Below, in pieces: positions 11,047 to 21,789 of a stretch of DNA of 64,000 bases. The stretch is taken from positions 64,566,360 through 64,630,359 of the forward strand of contig CM075760.1 of NCBI GenBank assembly GCA_037974335.1, in the 5' to 3' direction. A program made the position numbers and the translations under genes. The notes under the pieces are model-generated. The model searched no databases and had not been told where the DNA came from. It saw only the letters and a list, made by a program, of their open reading frames with translations. This DNA comes from Prionace glauca (Eukaryota > Chordata > Chondrichthyes > Carcharhiniformes > Carcharhinidae). The first letter of the stretch is position 1, and every line of letters starts with the position of its first letter.

Positions 11047-14000
11047 CTATGGAGTTGGCGAGGAGGAGACAGTTAATGCATGATATCATACTGGGTTTTA
11101 TCTTTTATCTTCATTTTTATCTTGATTTTCTCACTTTTATCTTCGTTCAGGTATTATTTTGCTCTATAATGTCATCTTTAAAGTTTGTTTGCTAATAATG
11201 TAATCAATTAACGCAATGTTGTTAATTGCTCATTCTCAGCAATGTATCTATGTTACTAACTGCACCTCCGAGTTTATTTCATGTGCAATGTTCGAAACTA
11301 TTATGCATTTTCTTCATTGCCAGACACTCCCTTAGTCTGCTTTAATTTTGTACGAACTATCAGCAAATATATTCTGAAGGCCAAGCAAGGGAAGTTAACT
11401 GAGCTGAGTTGAATAAATTAGGTCTATATTCTCTCGAATGTCGAAGAACGTGAGAAATTTCCTTGTTGAGACAACAAATAATCGGAAGGGGTTTGACATT
11501 GTTTCTGCTGGACGGCGAATGCAAAACAAAAACAAAACGGGAGTGCAGACTTTTGATGAGCGAGCGTCGTTGATGACTGAGATGAGGAGACTTTCTTTTC
11601 ATCGGGGTTTTGAAACTTCGGAATTCTTCACGTTTGTTGGTTGGGTTGGGTTGGAGGTATCTTTGATTTTTTTTGCAAGAAACCAAAGGATATGAGGAAT
11701 GATTGAGAAATAGCAGTGAGACCAAATACCAGACATTATCCTATTGAATGCTGATCAATTCCATATTGGGTCTATGGACTAGTCCTAAAAGAATATCTTA
11801 TGTTCTTACGATTTACAATTTTTGAGATAAATTTAGGTTACTACTGTGGAATATTACCCATGATGATCAGATGAGTTATATTTTTGTTCGTTTGTGTTTG
11901 CAAATTATGAGCTTATCTCGGTTTCTGAAGGAGAACATGGTTTCTGTCTGTGACAGACCAACATGTAATAAAGTCATGTTTTACAGAATGTAAATTAATA
12001 ATACACTTTTAATTAAATACCACATATAGCCTGTCCTTCCTGATTGCTTGGGCTTTAATATTTGCATTCATAAGAATACAAAATGTGAAGGGGATTACAA
12101 GTTATTTTTCATAACAAGAGACTGTTGATTGGTTGGCAAATGGACTCCGATGGGTAAAGACTTTTTTCCAAGTTGAATGGAGTAGATAAATGTTGACTCA
12201 GTGTTAACTACCATGTTTTGTTTAAAATCAAACCAGGCAGCTTGACTCTGAGAAATGAACCTGAGCGCGGCGGTCGCCTATTTTGTTCAGGGGGAACAGA
12301 CACACACGTGTACATGTTCTTTCTGTCTCAATAGAACAGGGCTCTGAATTTCAATGCATGCAACTTCACGGCGTTAGGTGCGCCACACTCACTACTATCA
12401 TTAAATAATAGATGTTTGGTGGTTGTGGGAATGTCCTGCTGAGTGCAATATGGAAATCTGTGACATATCTCTTTGTTCAGTGATGATCAAGCTCTGTACT
12501 ACCATACGGGAATATTAAAGATAATGTACATGTTTATCTGAAAATGAGCCATATTATGTGTATTCATTTGCCTGCATTAATATGTGTACTTTGTAGTTAT
12601 TCATCGCTATGCCTGCACGTGTGTGCTAATGTGTCAATTTTTATGTCTGCTTATCATTGTTTAGCAAGTGAGTGTTTATTGGGTGTGTTTATGTATCAAT
12701 GTTTATGTTTATGTATTAATGTACCTAATGAGGTGAGTTGATGTGATCATAATCATCAGTGCTTATGGTTATGGAACAGTTTGTGCACCGCCGTGTAAGT
12801 GAGCATCTTAATGTTTTTGTCTTCATGTGTGTGCTTGACATTGTATGTACCTGTGTTGGTGAATGTCTATATGTACGAATTGGTGAATGTTGATGTCTCC
12901 AGGTGTGACAATAGGGGTCTTTATTTGTGTTTGTTTTCTTGTATCTGCGAACATGCTCATGTTTGTGTCTATGTTTGGGCCCGTGAATGTATTAATACAT
13001 GCTGGCTTGTATTTACGAATGTCTGCGTTTGTTGATGTATGTGCGTGCGTGTCCATGCCTGTGTCGCTTTATAAGACAGTTTTAACATTAATGTGTTTGA
13101 ATTCATGAGAGGAGATGGGTTATTAATATTAGCGGCTGTGTTTGCTCCTGAGTCTGTGTGTGTTTGTGGAGATGTATTTGCCTGTTTGTTTGTATGCCTG
13201 TGTCAGTATGTGAGCATTTCTATTATTCCTGCAAGTTTAAACGCGCACTATGAACTCAAGGTGGCCCTGTCAGTGTGTATTACTGCAATGGTTGCCTTTT
13301 TCTGGTCATGGATATATTTCAATGCGAGCTGTCGTGATTTTAGCCTAATGAAAGTGACAGTTCAGTGATCAGCCCTCGGAATGTCAGTGGAAAAACTGAA
13401 GCAACTGGTAATACCCAATCACCAGTGTATTATTGGGCCATTCAAATTCAATTTATCATATGATCAAAAGGGACCAATGTAACCGGACACGTTTGCATGA
13501 TGTTGTGCTGCATACATACGGATGCTGCACATGATTCCCATGAAGCAGGTTTTAAAATTTCAGGCAGTGGGATGGAAGCCCACTTTGATGCCAATGGTAA
13601 CTGAGTTCAGAGGGCAGTGAGTGGTTGCCGAGTCTGCGCATTGTTGGTGAAGAATTGTCCTTTGTCCTCTCTGCAGAGTCATAATGCGTTAACAGTTGTC
13701 CTTTCCCTCTCTGTGTTGATTAAGTCAGTGCAGAGTGTTTAAAATTGTCAATTCTCACATCTACAGTTGAGATAATTCAGGTTCCTATTCTTAGTTGGTT
13801 CTCACTTTAGTTCTAAAACTTTGATGGGATTGAGAAAAAAAAACTAGAAATGAGACATCTGTATTGAACAGTTATACATTTATTTCTGGGAAATGGAACT
13901 TTCTCACATCTCCCTACAACTGGAGGAAAGTTGCTGAAGTGGAATTATGCATCAGTCGCGTCCGCTTTGTGTTGTGTCTCAACCAGGCGAACTGGTTCTC

Positions 14001-14124
14001 TAAGACTGGGGCATTAGACTGACAACTATCCTACTTCAACCTATCAGTTCTTCACTTGACAAGTATGGGAAACAAAATTAATTGGCCTGATTTTTTTTTT
14101 TAAACACAAGTAGAACAAAATAAT
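11047..14124 (-). other. C4 to membrane-exon interval of the IgM gene
   Basis: About 3 kb of AT-rich intronic sequence that is spliced out only for the membrane form. It holds no exon that I recognise. The stretch 12,540-13,220 is listed separately as a degenerate repeat. Confidence 0.6.
12540..13220. repeat. Degenerate TG-rich tandem repeat
   Basis: Repeated variants of TGTTTATGTAT, TGTGTTTGT and similar strings with no fixed period. The several 60-90 residue frames here on both strands are by-products of this low-complexity composition. Confidence 0.5.
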
Positions 14125-14130
14125 TTTATT
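14125..14130 (-). promoter_or_regulatory. Poly(A) signal for secreted IgM
   Basis: AATAAA on the minus strand, about 33 bp after the C4 stop codon. It is the expected place for the signal that yields secretory mu mRNA. Confidence 0.75.
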
Positions 14131-14162
14131 ATTTTAACGTTGGAAATGCAATATGGAGTTTC

Positions 14163-14533
14163 TCATCGACAACGTTTGGAAATGTTCACAAAACTGGGTT
14201 TACCACTGGATTTATTAACCGTTCTGTTGATAATCTTCAAGGGGATGGCTTCATGTCCCACCACACAGGAGTAAGAAGCGCCGCTGGACCATTCCTCTGC
14301 TGCAATGGATAATAGGCTGTACATGAAGAAGGAGCTATTGCCGTTCTCCGCCACCACCTCGGTGTTCCTGTAGTTCCCGGGATTCACCGGCGTGTCATCG
14401 ATGGTCCACTTGACGAAGATCTCTCGGGGGGAAAAACCTCTCACTAAGCAGCTGAGGAAGACGAATCTCTGAGCGGAGACTTCTTCTGCCGAGGGCAGGA
14501 GGACAGTGACGGATGGTTTCAGCGGACTTGGAT
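14163..14533 (-). CDS. IgM heavy chain C4 domain with secretory tailpiece
   Basis: An acceptor (TCTGCAG ending at 14,534) starts a phase-1 exon reading [15 protein letters not shown]. It runs through a C1-set Ig domain with paired cysteines ([11 protein letters not shown] and [11 protein letters not shown]), the core Trp (VKWTIDD) and the IgM-specific end [13 protein letters not shown]. The sequence agrees with shark Cmu4 as I remember it. The tail after the GK is only 13 residues (ending VNISKRCR), against 20 in human mu. It keeps a sequon (NIS) and a penultimate Cys of the type used for IgM polymerisation. An internal donor (AGTG|GTAAAC, inside the SSGKP codons) allows splicing to the membrane exon. 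The frame is intact and expression seems plausible. Confidence 0.92.
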
Positions 14534-14996
14534 CTGCAGAAAATGTGCATTAGATGTAAGCATAATGGAGAATTCCTGATAGAAAAGATGAAATAAACAT
14601 GCTTTGCAGCTAATACAAAATTTTGCCATATTCCCCTCTGGTGAGAATTCTCTTTTCCAGCTGAGTGTGTGAATTCCTTCTCCCTGAGAAATTCTACAGT
14701 TGAACTGGAAACTGGCATTGCATGTTTGTACGGTTTTTTTTCATGTCATTGGGCCCAACTGTTCAATGCTGGTATGTATTATTCACACCAGCCACTTTCC
14801 ACCTTGAAAGCAAGCCCTCTTATTCCTTTCTGTTTCATATGCCTATCTTGATTTCCCTGTAATTCATCACAGAGCTCACAAGTTGGCCTATCTAATTTGT
14901 CCACTAAATCAATCAAGCCAACAGGAAAGCTTCTTCTTTTATTGGCACCGTAAACAGACACAATTCATGACCTATTGTTTCATTTTCGCCGCTCAC

Positions 14997-15305
14997 CTGT
15001 TTCCTTGGAGATGGATTTTCTCAAAGGAGTCGGTAGATCCTCGTGGCTCACCACGCAGTCAAACACAGCTCCACTCAGCCAGGCATATGTCGAGATGTTT
15101 AACTGGCTGCCCACTCTTTCCGGATCCTCTCCAAGCTGGAGTGCAATCTCTGCCTTCAAGACCTTATTTTCCTGGTTCCAGGACACCTTGACTCCATAAG
15201 GAGCATTAGCCACGATACAGGTTAAGGTCACGATCGCCTCCAGTAAAACCTGCTCTATTGTCGGAGGTAACAGAGTGATTATGGGATCCCTGCACGTAGA
15301 ATCAT
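14997..15305 (-). CDS. IgM heavy chain C3 domain
   Basis: The exon is bounded by GACAG (ending 15,306) and a donor (ACAG|GTGAGC at 14,997/14,996), phase 1 on both sides, 103 codons. It starts [15 protein letters not shown]; that Cys is a good candidate for an inter-heavy-chain bridge. The C1-set cysteines are in [11 protein letters not shown] and [11 protein letters not shown], with core Trp in VSWNQ. The motif APYGVKVSW and the end LPTPLRKSI match shark Cmu3 as I recall it. A sequon (NIS) is present. C3-C4 spacing is short (about 460 bp) compared with the other introns. Confidence 0.92.
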
Positions 15306-15839
15306 CTGTCAAAAGAAACGAAAGTTAATCCAAATATTATCTTCAGATTCGAATCACCGGTGTCCAGGTGACTCACTTTCAATAAGAATACATATTTGTG
15401 ATACTCATTCGACTGGCATCGTGTAAACGCCATTCTTATTGGAAGGGCAGTGACTTACAACAATTCCGGGAAACTCCATAATATTTCTTGTGTAGTTGCT
15501 TCCAGAGTGCCAGTTAAACACTGAAACAAATGCCCCGTGTAACCAATGAAATGGATTTATGAGCATATATGTTTGGGGCTGAATTTCGCTCGCCCCAAAA
15601 TGAGGGGTTAATGGGTCATCATATGACTTTAGCAAATAAGAAAGCTATTTAGCCTTCCAACTTTATATTTAGCTTTCTCCTTTGACGTAAGAGATTGCAA
15701 AAGCAGTTTGTCCCATTATCGTATCCATTCTCTGTAATCTCTGCAGTCCCTGAATAACTGGGAATTGGTGAATGTGCTGTACTTGGAACTCCAGATGTTT
15801 TTTTAAATAAAATTAAAGCCTATTATTTCGGGGCAAATT

Positions 15840-16760
15840 AGCAAAAGTAGAGGATTGGCTATCAAACAGGAAAGAGAGTTGTTGTCAATTTGTCTATTCG
15901 TGTTTCTCAAGATATAACGAGTCTTGTGCCACAGGGACCATTGCTGGGGTCAAAATATGTTAGAAATCGCATGTGACCAGAACGCATTGATGGGCTAAGT
16001 GAGTGGGCTAAGATCTGTTAAGTGGGGTATAATGCGGGAAGTAATGACATTGTCCATTCTGGCAGGCGGAATAAAAGAAGAAAAATACATATTATTCAAA
16101 TGTTACGAGAATGTAGAGCTCTGAGGTGCAGAGCAATTTTAATTTCAAAGTCCATGAATCACAAAAGGCTGCTATGCAGCTATGGTAACTAATTCGCAAA
16201 TGTAATAAATGTCTTCGTGAACAGCGAGTGGAATTCAATCCAAGAGTAGGATTGATATGTTCCAGGTAGTATGGGCAGTTAATGAGACCTCATCTGGAGC
16301 ATTGTGCACAGTGTTAGACTCCCTATATGAAGAGTTATGTTAATATATAATTAATAGTTCAGGGAAGATTTAGTGGACTAATACCTAAATTGGTTGGGCT
16401 GTCTTTTGAGGAAACTTTGGAGAGGCGACCCTTGCTTTCACTAGATTTTGAAATAGTAAGACTTGGCTTGTTTAAAACTTTTAATAGCCCGAGCGATTTG
16501 AGAAGACTGATGTGGAGGAAATTCCTGACTCAGTGGGAGACTGTTGACAGTTGAGAGTTACTATGTGAAAAAAATGGGTTGCTGTTTAACGCACAGATGA
16601 GGATATTGTTTTTCATTCTCTCAGGGGGCCGCAATTATTTGGAACGCCTCTTGAAAATACAGTGGAAGCCGAGCCTTTTACTATTTTAAAGGTACAGCAA
16701 GATAGATTCTTGATAAAAAAGCATGAAATGGTTCACGGAGGAATCCCAGCCTCAACACAA
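15840..16760 (+). mobile_element. Old CR1-like LINE fragment in the C2-C3 intron
   Basis: Decayed RT remnants in order: 'gaggattggctatcaaacag', 'cttgtgccacagggaccatt' (GxxQGxxLG region), 'cagggaagatttagtggact' and 'gacttggcttgtttaaaact'. It is antisense to the Ig gene, with no intact frame. Confidence 0.7.
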
Positions 16761-18185
16761 CAAGTGGAATGCACTGTTAGAAAATAACACTAGTTTTAAG
16801 GGATTTGTATCTGTATTGTAAAGATTAGGAATAAGTTGTTCAGAAATAAGTTCGTTAATTTCACGTTTCTGCGTAAGGAAACATAAAGCGAGAATTAGAT
16901 GTATGCTAGATAGAGTTGTTCCTATGTGTGCGGGTTTTGGTTTCTATTCAAACTCTGATTCTATTGTGCTTATAAAAGTTATAGCGTGAAAAGCTGAGGG
17001 AATTATAAAGTCGTTGCTTGGTAACCACTTTTTAGATTGAATGGGGTCTCTTTTGTTATTAATTTAACTGGAAACCAAATAAATTGGAGATAGGTCACTG
17101 GGGAGGGAACAATGATCCGCTCTGCGGGAAAAAAAATAAAGCCGGACGGGGTAAGAGGGCTGCAAAAGGCAGACTTCCCAGAGAACCAGATAAAGTGAAC
17201 AGACAACAGGTGAATTAGAACAGAGGGAAGTTCATACAAAGACTGAGGTTAAAGGAACAGAGACAAAGGTCCTGTTCACAAGAATTCAAGCTTAAAAACA
17301 GTAACTTATTCTGAGTTGAAGAGACAGCCGCGGTCACAAGACTTAAGGTAGGAAGGCAGACTATGGGAGTAAATCAAAAATTTGATGCCATTTTGATGGA
17401 AAATGGAAAATGTTTGTACAAGTAACTGTGAAGAGTTCTTGCAATAGTAAAGACAAAAAAGAATCCTGAAGACAGATGCAAAACCTGGATGCAGAATTCA
17501 TTAATATGTTTTTCTGGAAGAGTAGTTAAGAATAACTGGAATGCCTTTGTAACGCAAACTGCTGGTGGGGACCAATTTTGTGAAAGGCGATTTGGAGGCA
17601 TCTTTAAGAAAAGGAGTTGGAAATCTTTGCTTTGACAATTACAGGGGGTTTTGAGGCGACATTCACAGAATGTCACTTGTGTTTAGAGTGGATTACCCAT
17701 TAATCTTTTGTACTCAAGGGAATGCTAGCTTCATCTGTGAACTTATCATTGGTGGCGCTTAAACTGAACACAGAAGCGGAATGACGTCTGAAATTGCAAG
17801 TGGAATCGTGATCAATTTTAATAAATATTTGCAGATATCTAATATTATCCAGTGAATTTAGGGTAAACCTGAAACGCACGATTCTCAGTCATCATGCAGC
17901 AATTGAACAAAAGATCGTCTCATTCTGTGAGTTAATGGAATCCAGAACACTGAAGAATCCATTCAGAAAAAAATCTGTTGTTACTTCCCTTCTGGATGTT
18001 TGAAAAGTGAGCTGAGAGCAGCAATGCCATATTGGACGTAGTGGTATTGGACGTATTGGACTGTATCCTGTCAATTGCCAACTTTGACACCAGGCATTAT
18101 GCTGAAATCTGATTTGTTGTTATCACATAAAAAAATCCCAGGGCAATGGGACGAAAACCAGGCTATGTGTTTCAGTTATTAAAGT
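16761..18185. other. C2-C3 intron, unclassified
   Basis: No exon seen. The A+G-rich stretch 17,020-17,350 looks repeat-like, but I cannot assign it to a family. A repeat like the one at 4,970 starts near 18,190. Confidence 0.4.
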
Positions 18186-18555
18186 GAAAAGCTGCAGATG
18201 CGGGAATCCAGAAAATACCTAAAGTACGCTGGAAAACATCGACAGACCTGGTTGTTTCTTCGTCAACATGTGTTCCTCAACACGTGTTCCTGACAGTTTT
18301 CTGTAGGACATAGATGTTCTATTGTCCACGCTGCAATGAGCGCGAGTATTGTGGGACAATCTGATGTTTGTAAAGACGCTGTAAGAAAGGAATGTACTGT
18401 ATTTCCTTTTACATTGGAAGGGAAAAGAACCCGCACGATTGTAAAGGAAATGAATTAATGGTGGGATTTTTATTTTCGTTATTCCAATAAGAATCTTGCA
18501 TGTGACTGAGATTGATGCCCCTATCAACCCAAATTTCAAGCGTTGTGTTTCTTAC

Positions 18556-18867
18556 CTTGAGAACTGCTGATGTTACGATTTTGAGTGAGCCCTTGATGAG
18601 AGACCTGGCAGGTAAAGATCGCTTTGCTGAACCATTCCCCAGCGGGGACTGTGAGCCGGCTGCTCGCCGAGAAGTTTCCGTTCACATTAAAGGCAGGGGA
18701 GGTTACGATTCCTGAATCTATGGCTTGTCCATTTCTCAGCCACTTCACCGTCATTGACTTTGGACAAAAATCAATGATGGAACAGACGATGGTTGCAAGT
18801 CTGCTGCTTGTGATCTCTTCACTGGAACTCAACGTGAGGATTACAGTTGGATAATGGATCACACGAT
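18556..18867 (-). CDS. IgM heavy chain C2 domain
   Basis: The acceptor TCTTGAAG ends at 18,868 and the donor is TCAAG|GTAAGA (18,556/18,555); phase 1 at both ends, 104 codons. A C1-set Ig domain has its Cys pair in [14 protein letters not shown] and [11 protein letters not shown] and core Trp in VKWLRNG. The stretch [17 protein letters not shown] and the end NRNISS resemble shark Cmu2. One extra Cys lies next to the B strand (DFCPKS), where most Ig C domains have DFxPxx with a non-Cys residue; it may be free or may pair between chains. Confidence 0.92.
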
Positions 18868-19089
18868 CTTCAAGAAAATGCATGTCATTGGCATTTAATC
18901 TTTTTTCAGACCAAGCAATTTACAATCATAAGATAAAGGCCAAACAAAAAACTGTAGGCTGGTTGTAAAAAACGACTATAAAACAGGTCACTCGGTCCAT
19001 AATTTCATGCCCCATACAAAATTCTTCTCACCCTATTTTATCTGGCAGTATCAAAATAACTTCCTTTACATTTTCCCTCATGTTTAACT

Positions 19090-19880
19090 CCCTCTTCAGA
19101 GTAACTCCATCGACGTATTCCTCCACAATCAGATCAGCCATTGTCAAGTGGTGGGGGAAGCCCGAGGAGCTGAATGACCTACACCTGTTCTCAACCACTT
19201 GTTCTGCATTTCTAACGGCCCAACTGCTACAAGTGTTACTTGATGGGTTACATTTTTGGTGAATACTTTTCTGAATTGCTAACCTGGAGTTTAAAATCAT
19301 TCTGTTCTCTCCATTAGCTCTAGTTTTGGTAAGCTGGTTCTTCTACTTCATATTTCAGAAGACCTTTGTTTAATCACACCTCAGAATTCTCTTCTGCAGA
19401 GAAAAGTCCAACAGCTTATTCATCCCTTACTGCTAGTATGCATTATCAATTCTGGCCCCCTTGTTAATAGACAAGCATCTTCTCCATGGCTCCTGTATCA
19501 ACTTCCCAATGTGGAAACCATAACTGTACATAGGATTCACGGTGTGATATGAAAGGACCAACTGTACACAGTGCGCTGTGTGTGACCTGGAGACCGTAAC
19601 TGTACACAGTGCACTGTGTGATCTGCAGACCTCAACTGTACACAAATCATTGGATGCGATCTGCAGTCCAGAACTTTACACAACGCACTGAGTGTGATCT
19701 GCAGTTCAAGCTTGTACACAACGCACTGAGGGTGATCTGCAGACCAGAAGTGTGCGCAATGCAGTGACTATGACAAGGAGACTGAACTGTACACATGCAT
19801 GTGTGTGTTGAGGACACCGGGACCGTACGTGGTACAGAGTGTGATAAGGAGACCAGAACTGCACTGAATGTCACAAGCAA
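19090..19880. repeat. LINE relics and a degenerate ~40-bp tandem array
   Basis: At 19,100-19,200 there is a plus-strand CR1-like 3' end ('cccgaggagctgaatgacct'). From about 19,300 a minus-strand CR1-like piece leads into roughly eight degenerate units built on 'agaccagaactgtacacaa' and 'gtgatctgcag', spaced about 39-40 bp apart to 19,870. The array lies in the C1-C2 intron. Confidence 0.65.
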
Positions 19881-20040
19881 AGTGTAATTATCCAGAGTTA
19901 GTCAAGTATAAGTACTCGGATTTCACACAATACTGACCTTCAATTCATAATCACCTGCTCCACAATTAGTGCCTGTCCGCTTACAATTCACCCCCATAAC
20001 ATCACCAACACCTAACCCACTGCATGTGTCCCACACTAAC

Positions 20041-20340
20041 CAGGCATTTCCTTTTTCCAGGCCGACTCACTGCGTCGCACCTCGCAGTAAATTTTGCTGT
20101 TTCCTATATCAGACACTTTTATGGTTAACTGGCTGCTCAGCGTGTAGGATCCCTTGTTGTTCAACAGTGATGGGTAAGTCCTCAATCCAGTGGTGATCAC
20201 CACATGATTTTTCTTCCAGACAAGGCTGGTGATTTCTGGGAAATAATCCATTGCTAAACAGCCATAGATCATGGTACCAGCTGCGTTTGTTTGTTCACTG
20301 GAGGAGAACAATCCATAGAGGGAGGGCGGAGACGGTGAGG
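20041..20340 (-). CDS. IgM heavy chain C1 domain
   Basis: The acceptor TTTTGCAG (ending 20,341) follows a long T-rich tract. The donor is CCTG|GTTAGT at 20,041/20,040. The exon is 100 codons, phase 1 both ends, and joins J as [14 protein letters not shown]. The domain Cys pair lies in [11 protein letters not shown] and [11 protein letters not shown], with core Trp in LVWKKN. The N-terminal stretch reads [10 protein letters not shown]. In human mu the equivalent LVSCE carries the Cys that bridges to the light chain, and here the position is Ser. It is otherwise a normal, open Cmu1 exon. Confidence 0.92.
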
Positions 20341-20719
20341 CTGCAAAAAAAAAAACAATTGCGCAAGTTAGATACTATTATCCCTGTTTGTTTGGCTGGA
20401 GGTTAAAAAAAAAACAAGGAAAGAAGACATTATCGGAGTAGTGTATCCGCAACCAAACAGTCGCCACACCATAGGAAACTGTAAAACTTGAAAACAGTAA
20501 GTGCAAGTAAAAAGAATAGAGCAATAATTATGGATGAATTTAATTTCATGTTGATTGGGCTCATCATGTTGGAAATGATAGCTAGGAGAACGAACTCAGA
20601 GAGTGCTTTATGGATAGTTTCCGAGAGCAACATGTCATGCAACCAACCAGGGGGAAAAAAACATCTACTTTCGATCTTGGCCCTTGGAAGGGGTAAAATG
20701 AGGCAAGTTTAATAAATAA

Positions 20720-21480
20720 CCTCAGACTAAAAGATTCCCTGGGAAGTAGTGATCAATTCGTGATCGAATTTAATATTCCGTTTAACTTGAAAAAATTGGG
20801 TTCGAATCAATTGTGTTTAAGTTCATTAAAGGTCCTGAGAATGAAATGGGGATAGAATTAGCTAAACAGAACTGGCTGAATAAATTAGCCCGAGATATAA
20901 GAAGCAAGTAGTGCAGGCATTTGAGAAAGCAATTAATGACTCTCAGCGAAAAAATAACATCCTGGTAAGGAGGAAAGATTTTCAGAAAGAGAAAAGCCAA
21001 CAATAGTTAACCAAAGGGAATATTAAGTGGCAAGAAAAAAACATATAAGGAGGCAAAAGTCAGTGATGGCACCGAAGACTGGATTAGTTGAGAAGGCATC
21101 AAAGGGGGACTAAGAAAGTAACGCGAGAGAAATTAAACTATGAGGCGAAATCAGCGATGGATATAAAGACAGGGACTTCTTAAAATAAATAAAAAAAGGA
21201 AGAGAGAGGTCAAAGTGAGCATAGGCCCGTCAGAAAAGGAATCCTGGAATATGGTTATGCGGAACCAGGAAACGGCAGAAGAGTTGAAAAGATATTTTGC
21301 AGTAATGTTTATGGTGCGAGACATTTTGAAAATTCCATTAATACTAAATACACGGAGTGGAAATAAATCCCATCAGAATCACGAGCTAAGTAATATTAGA
21401 AACACTAATGGGACTAAAGACATAAATGTCCCCAGACCTTCAGGGCTTGCATCCTAGGATCCCAAACTATGCAACTTCAG
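20720..21480 (+). mobile_element. Old CR1-like LINE fragment (pre-RT region)
   Basis: Plus-strand remnants of the ORF2 segment between endonuclease and RT. 'aagattccctgggaagtagt' (SDH..V-like region) is followed by Lys/Arg-rich coding traces and 'gttgaaaagatattttgcag' ('..YF...F'). No complete frame remains. Confidence 0.6.
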
Positions 21481-21494
21481 AAATGGCGAATATA

Positions 21495-21785
21495 TTGGTT
21501 GTAAGTCATTCGTGGGCCTTGGGCATCATTGTCCTTCTCTAGTTGCCGTTGAAAGGCAACTGAGAGTCAACCACATTGCTGTGACTCTGGAGTCACATGC
21601 AGGCCAGACACCGTAAGGATGGCAGATTTCCTTCCTTGAAGGACATTTGTAAACCAGATTTTGTTTTCGAACATGGAAATCGTTTCAAATCATCAGTAGT
21701 TCCTTAATTTCTGAATATTAAATATTTAATATTTTCCATTAAATTCAAATTCCACCATCTACCATGGCGGGTTCCCAGAACATTA
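21495..21785 (-). mobile_element. SINE with L2-like LINE tail
   Basis: Reading the minus strand from about 21,785, a tRNA-like head remnant ('gaacccgccatggtag') leads to a body 'ctgccatccttacggtgtct' and an L2-like LINE end near 21,500. It is decayed. A younger CR1-like LINE sits directly at its right side. Confidence 0.6.
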
Positions 21786-21789
21786 CAGA

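Noticed and set aside
12544-13368. Cluster of 60-90 codon frames rich in Cys and Val on both strands
   Set aside because: They arise from a TG-rich degenerate repeat; no conserved domain.
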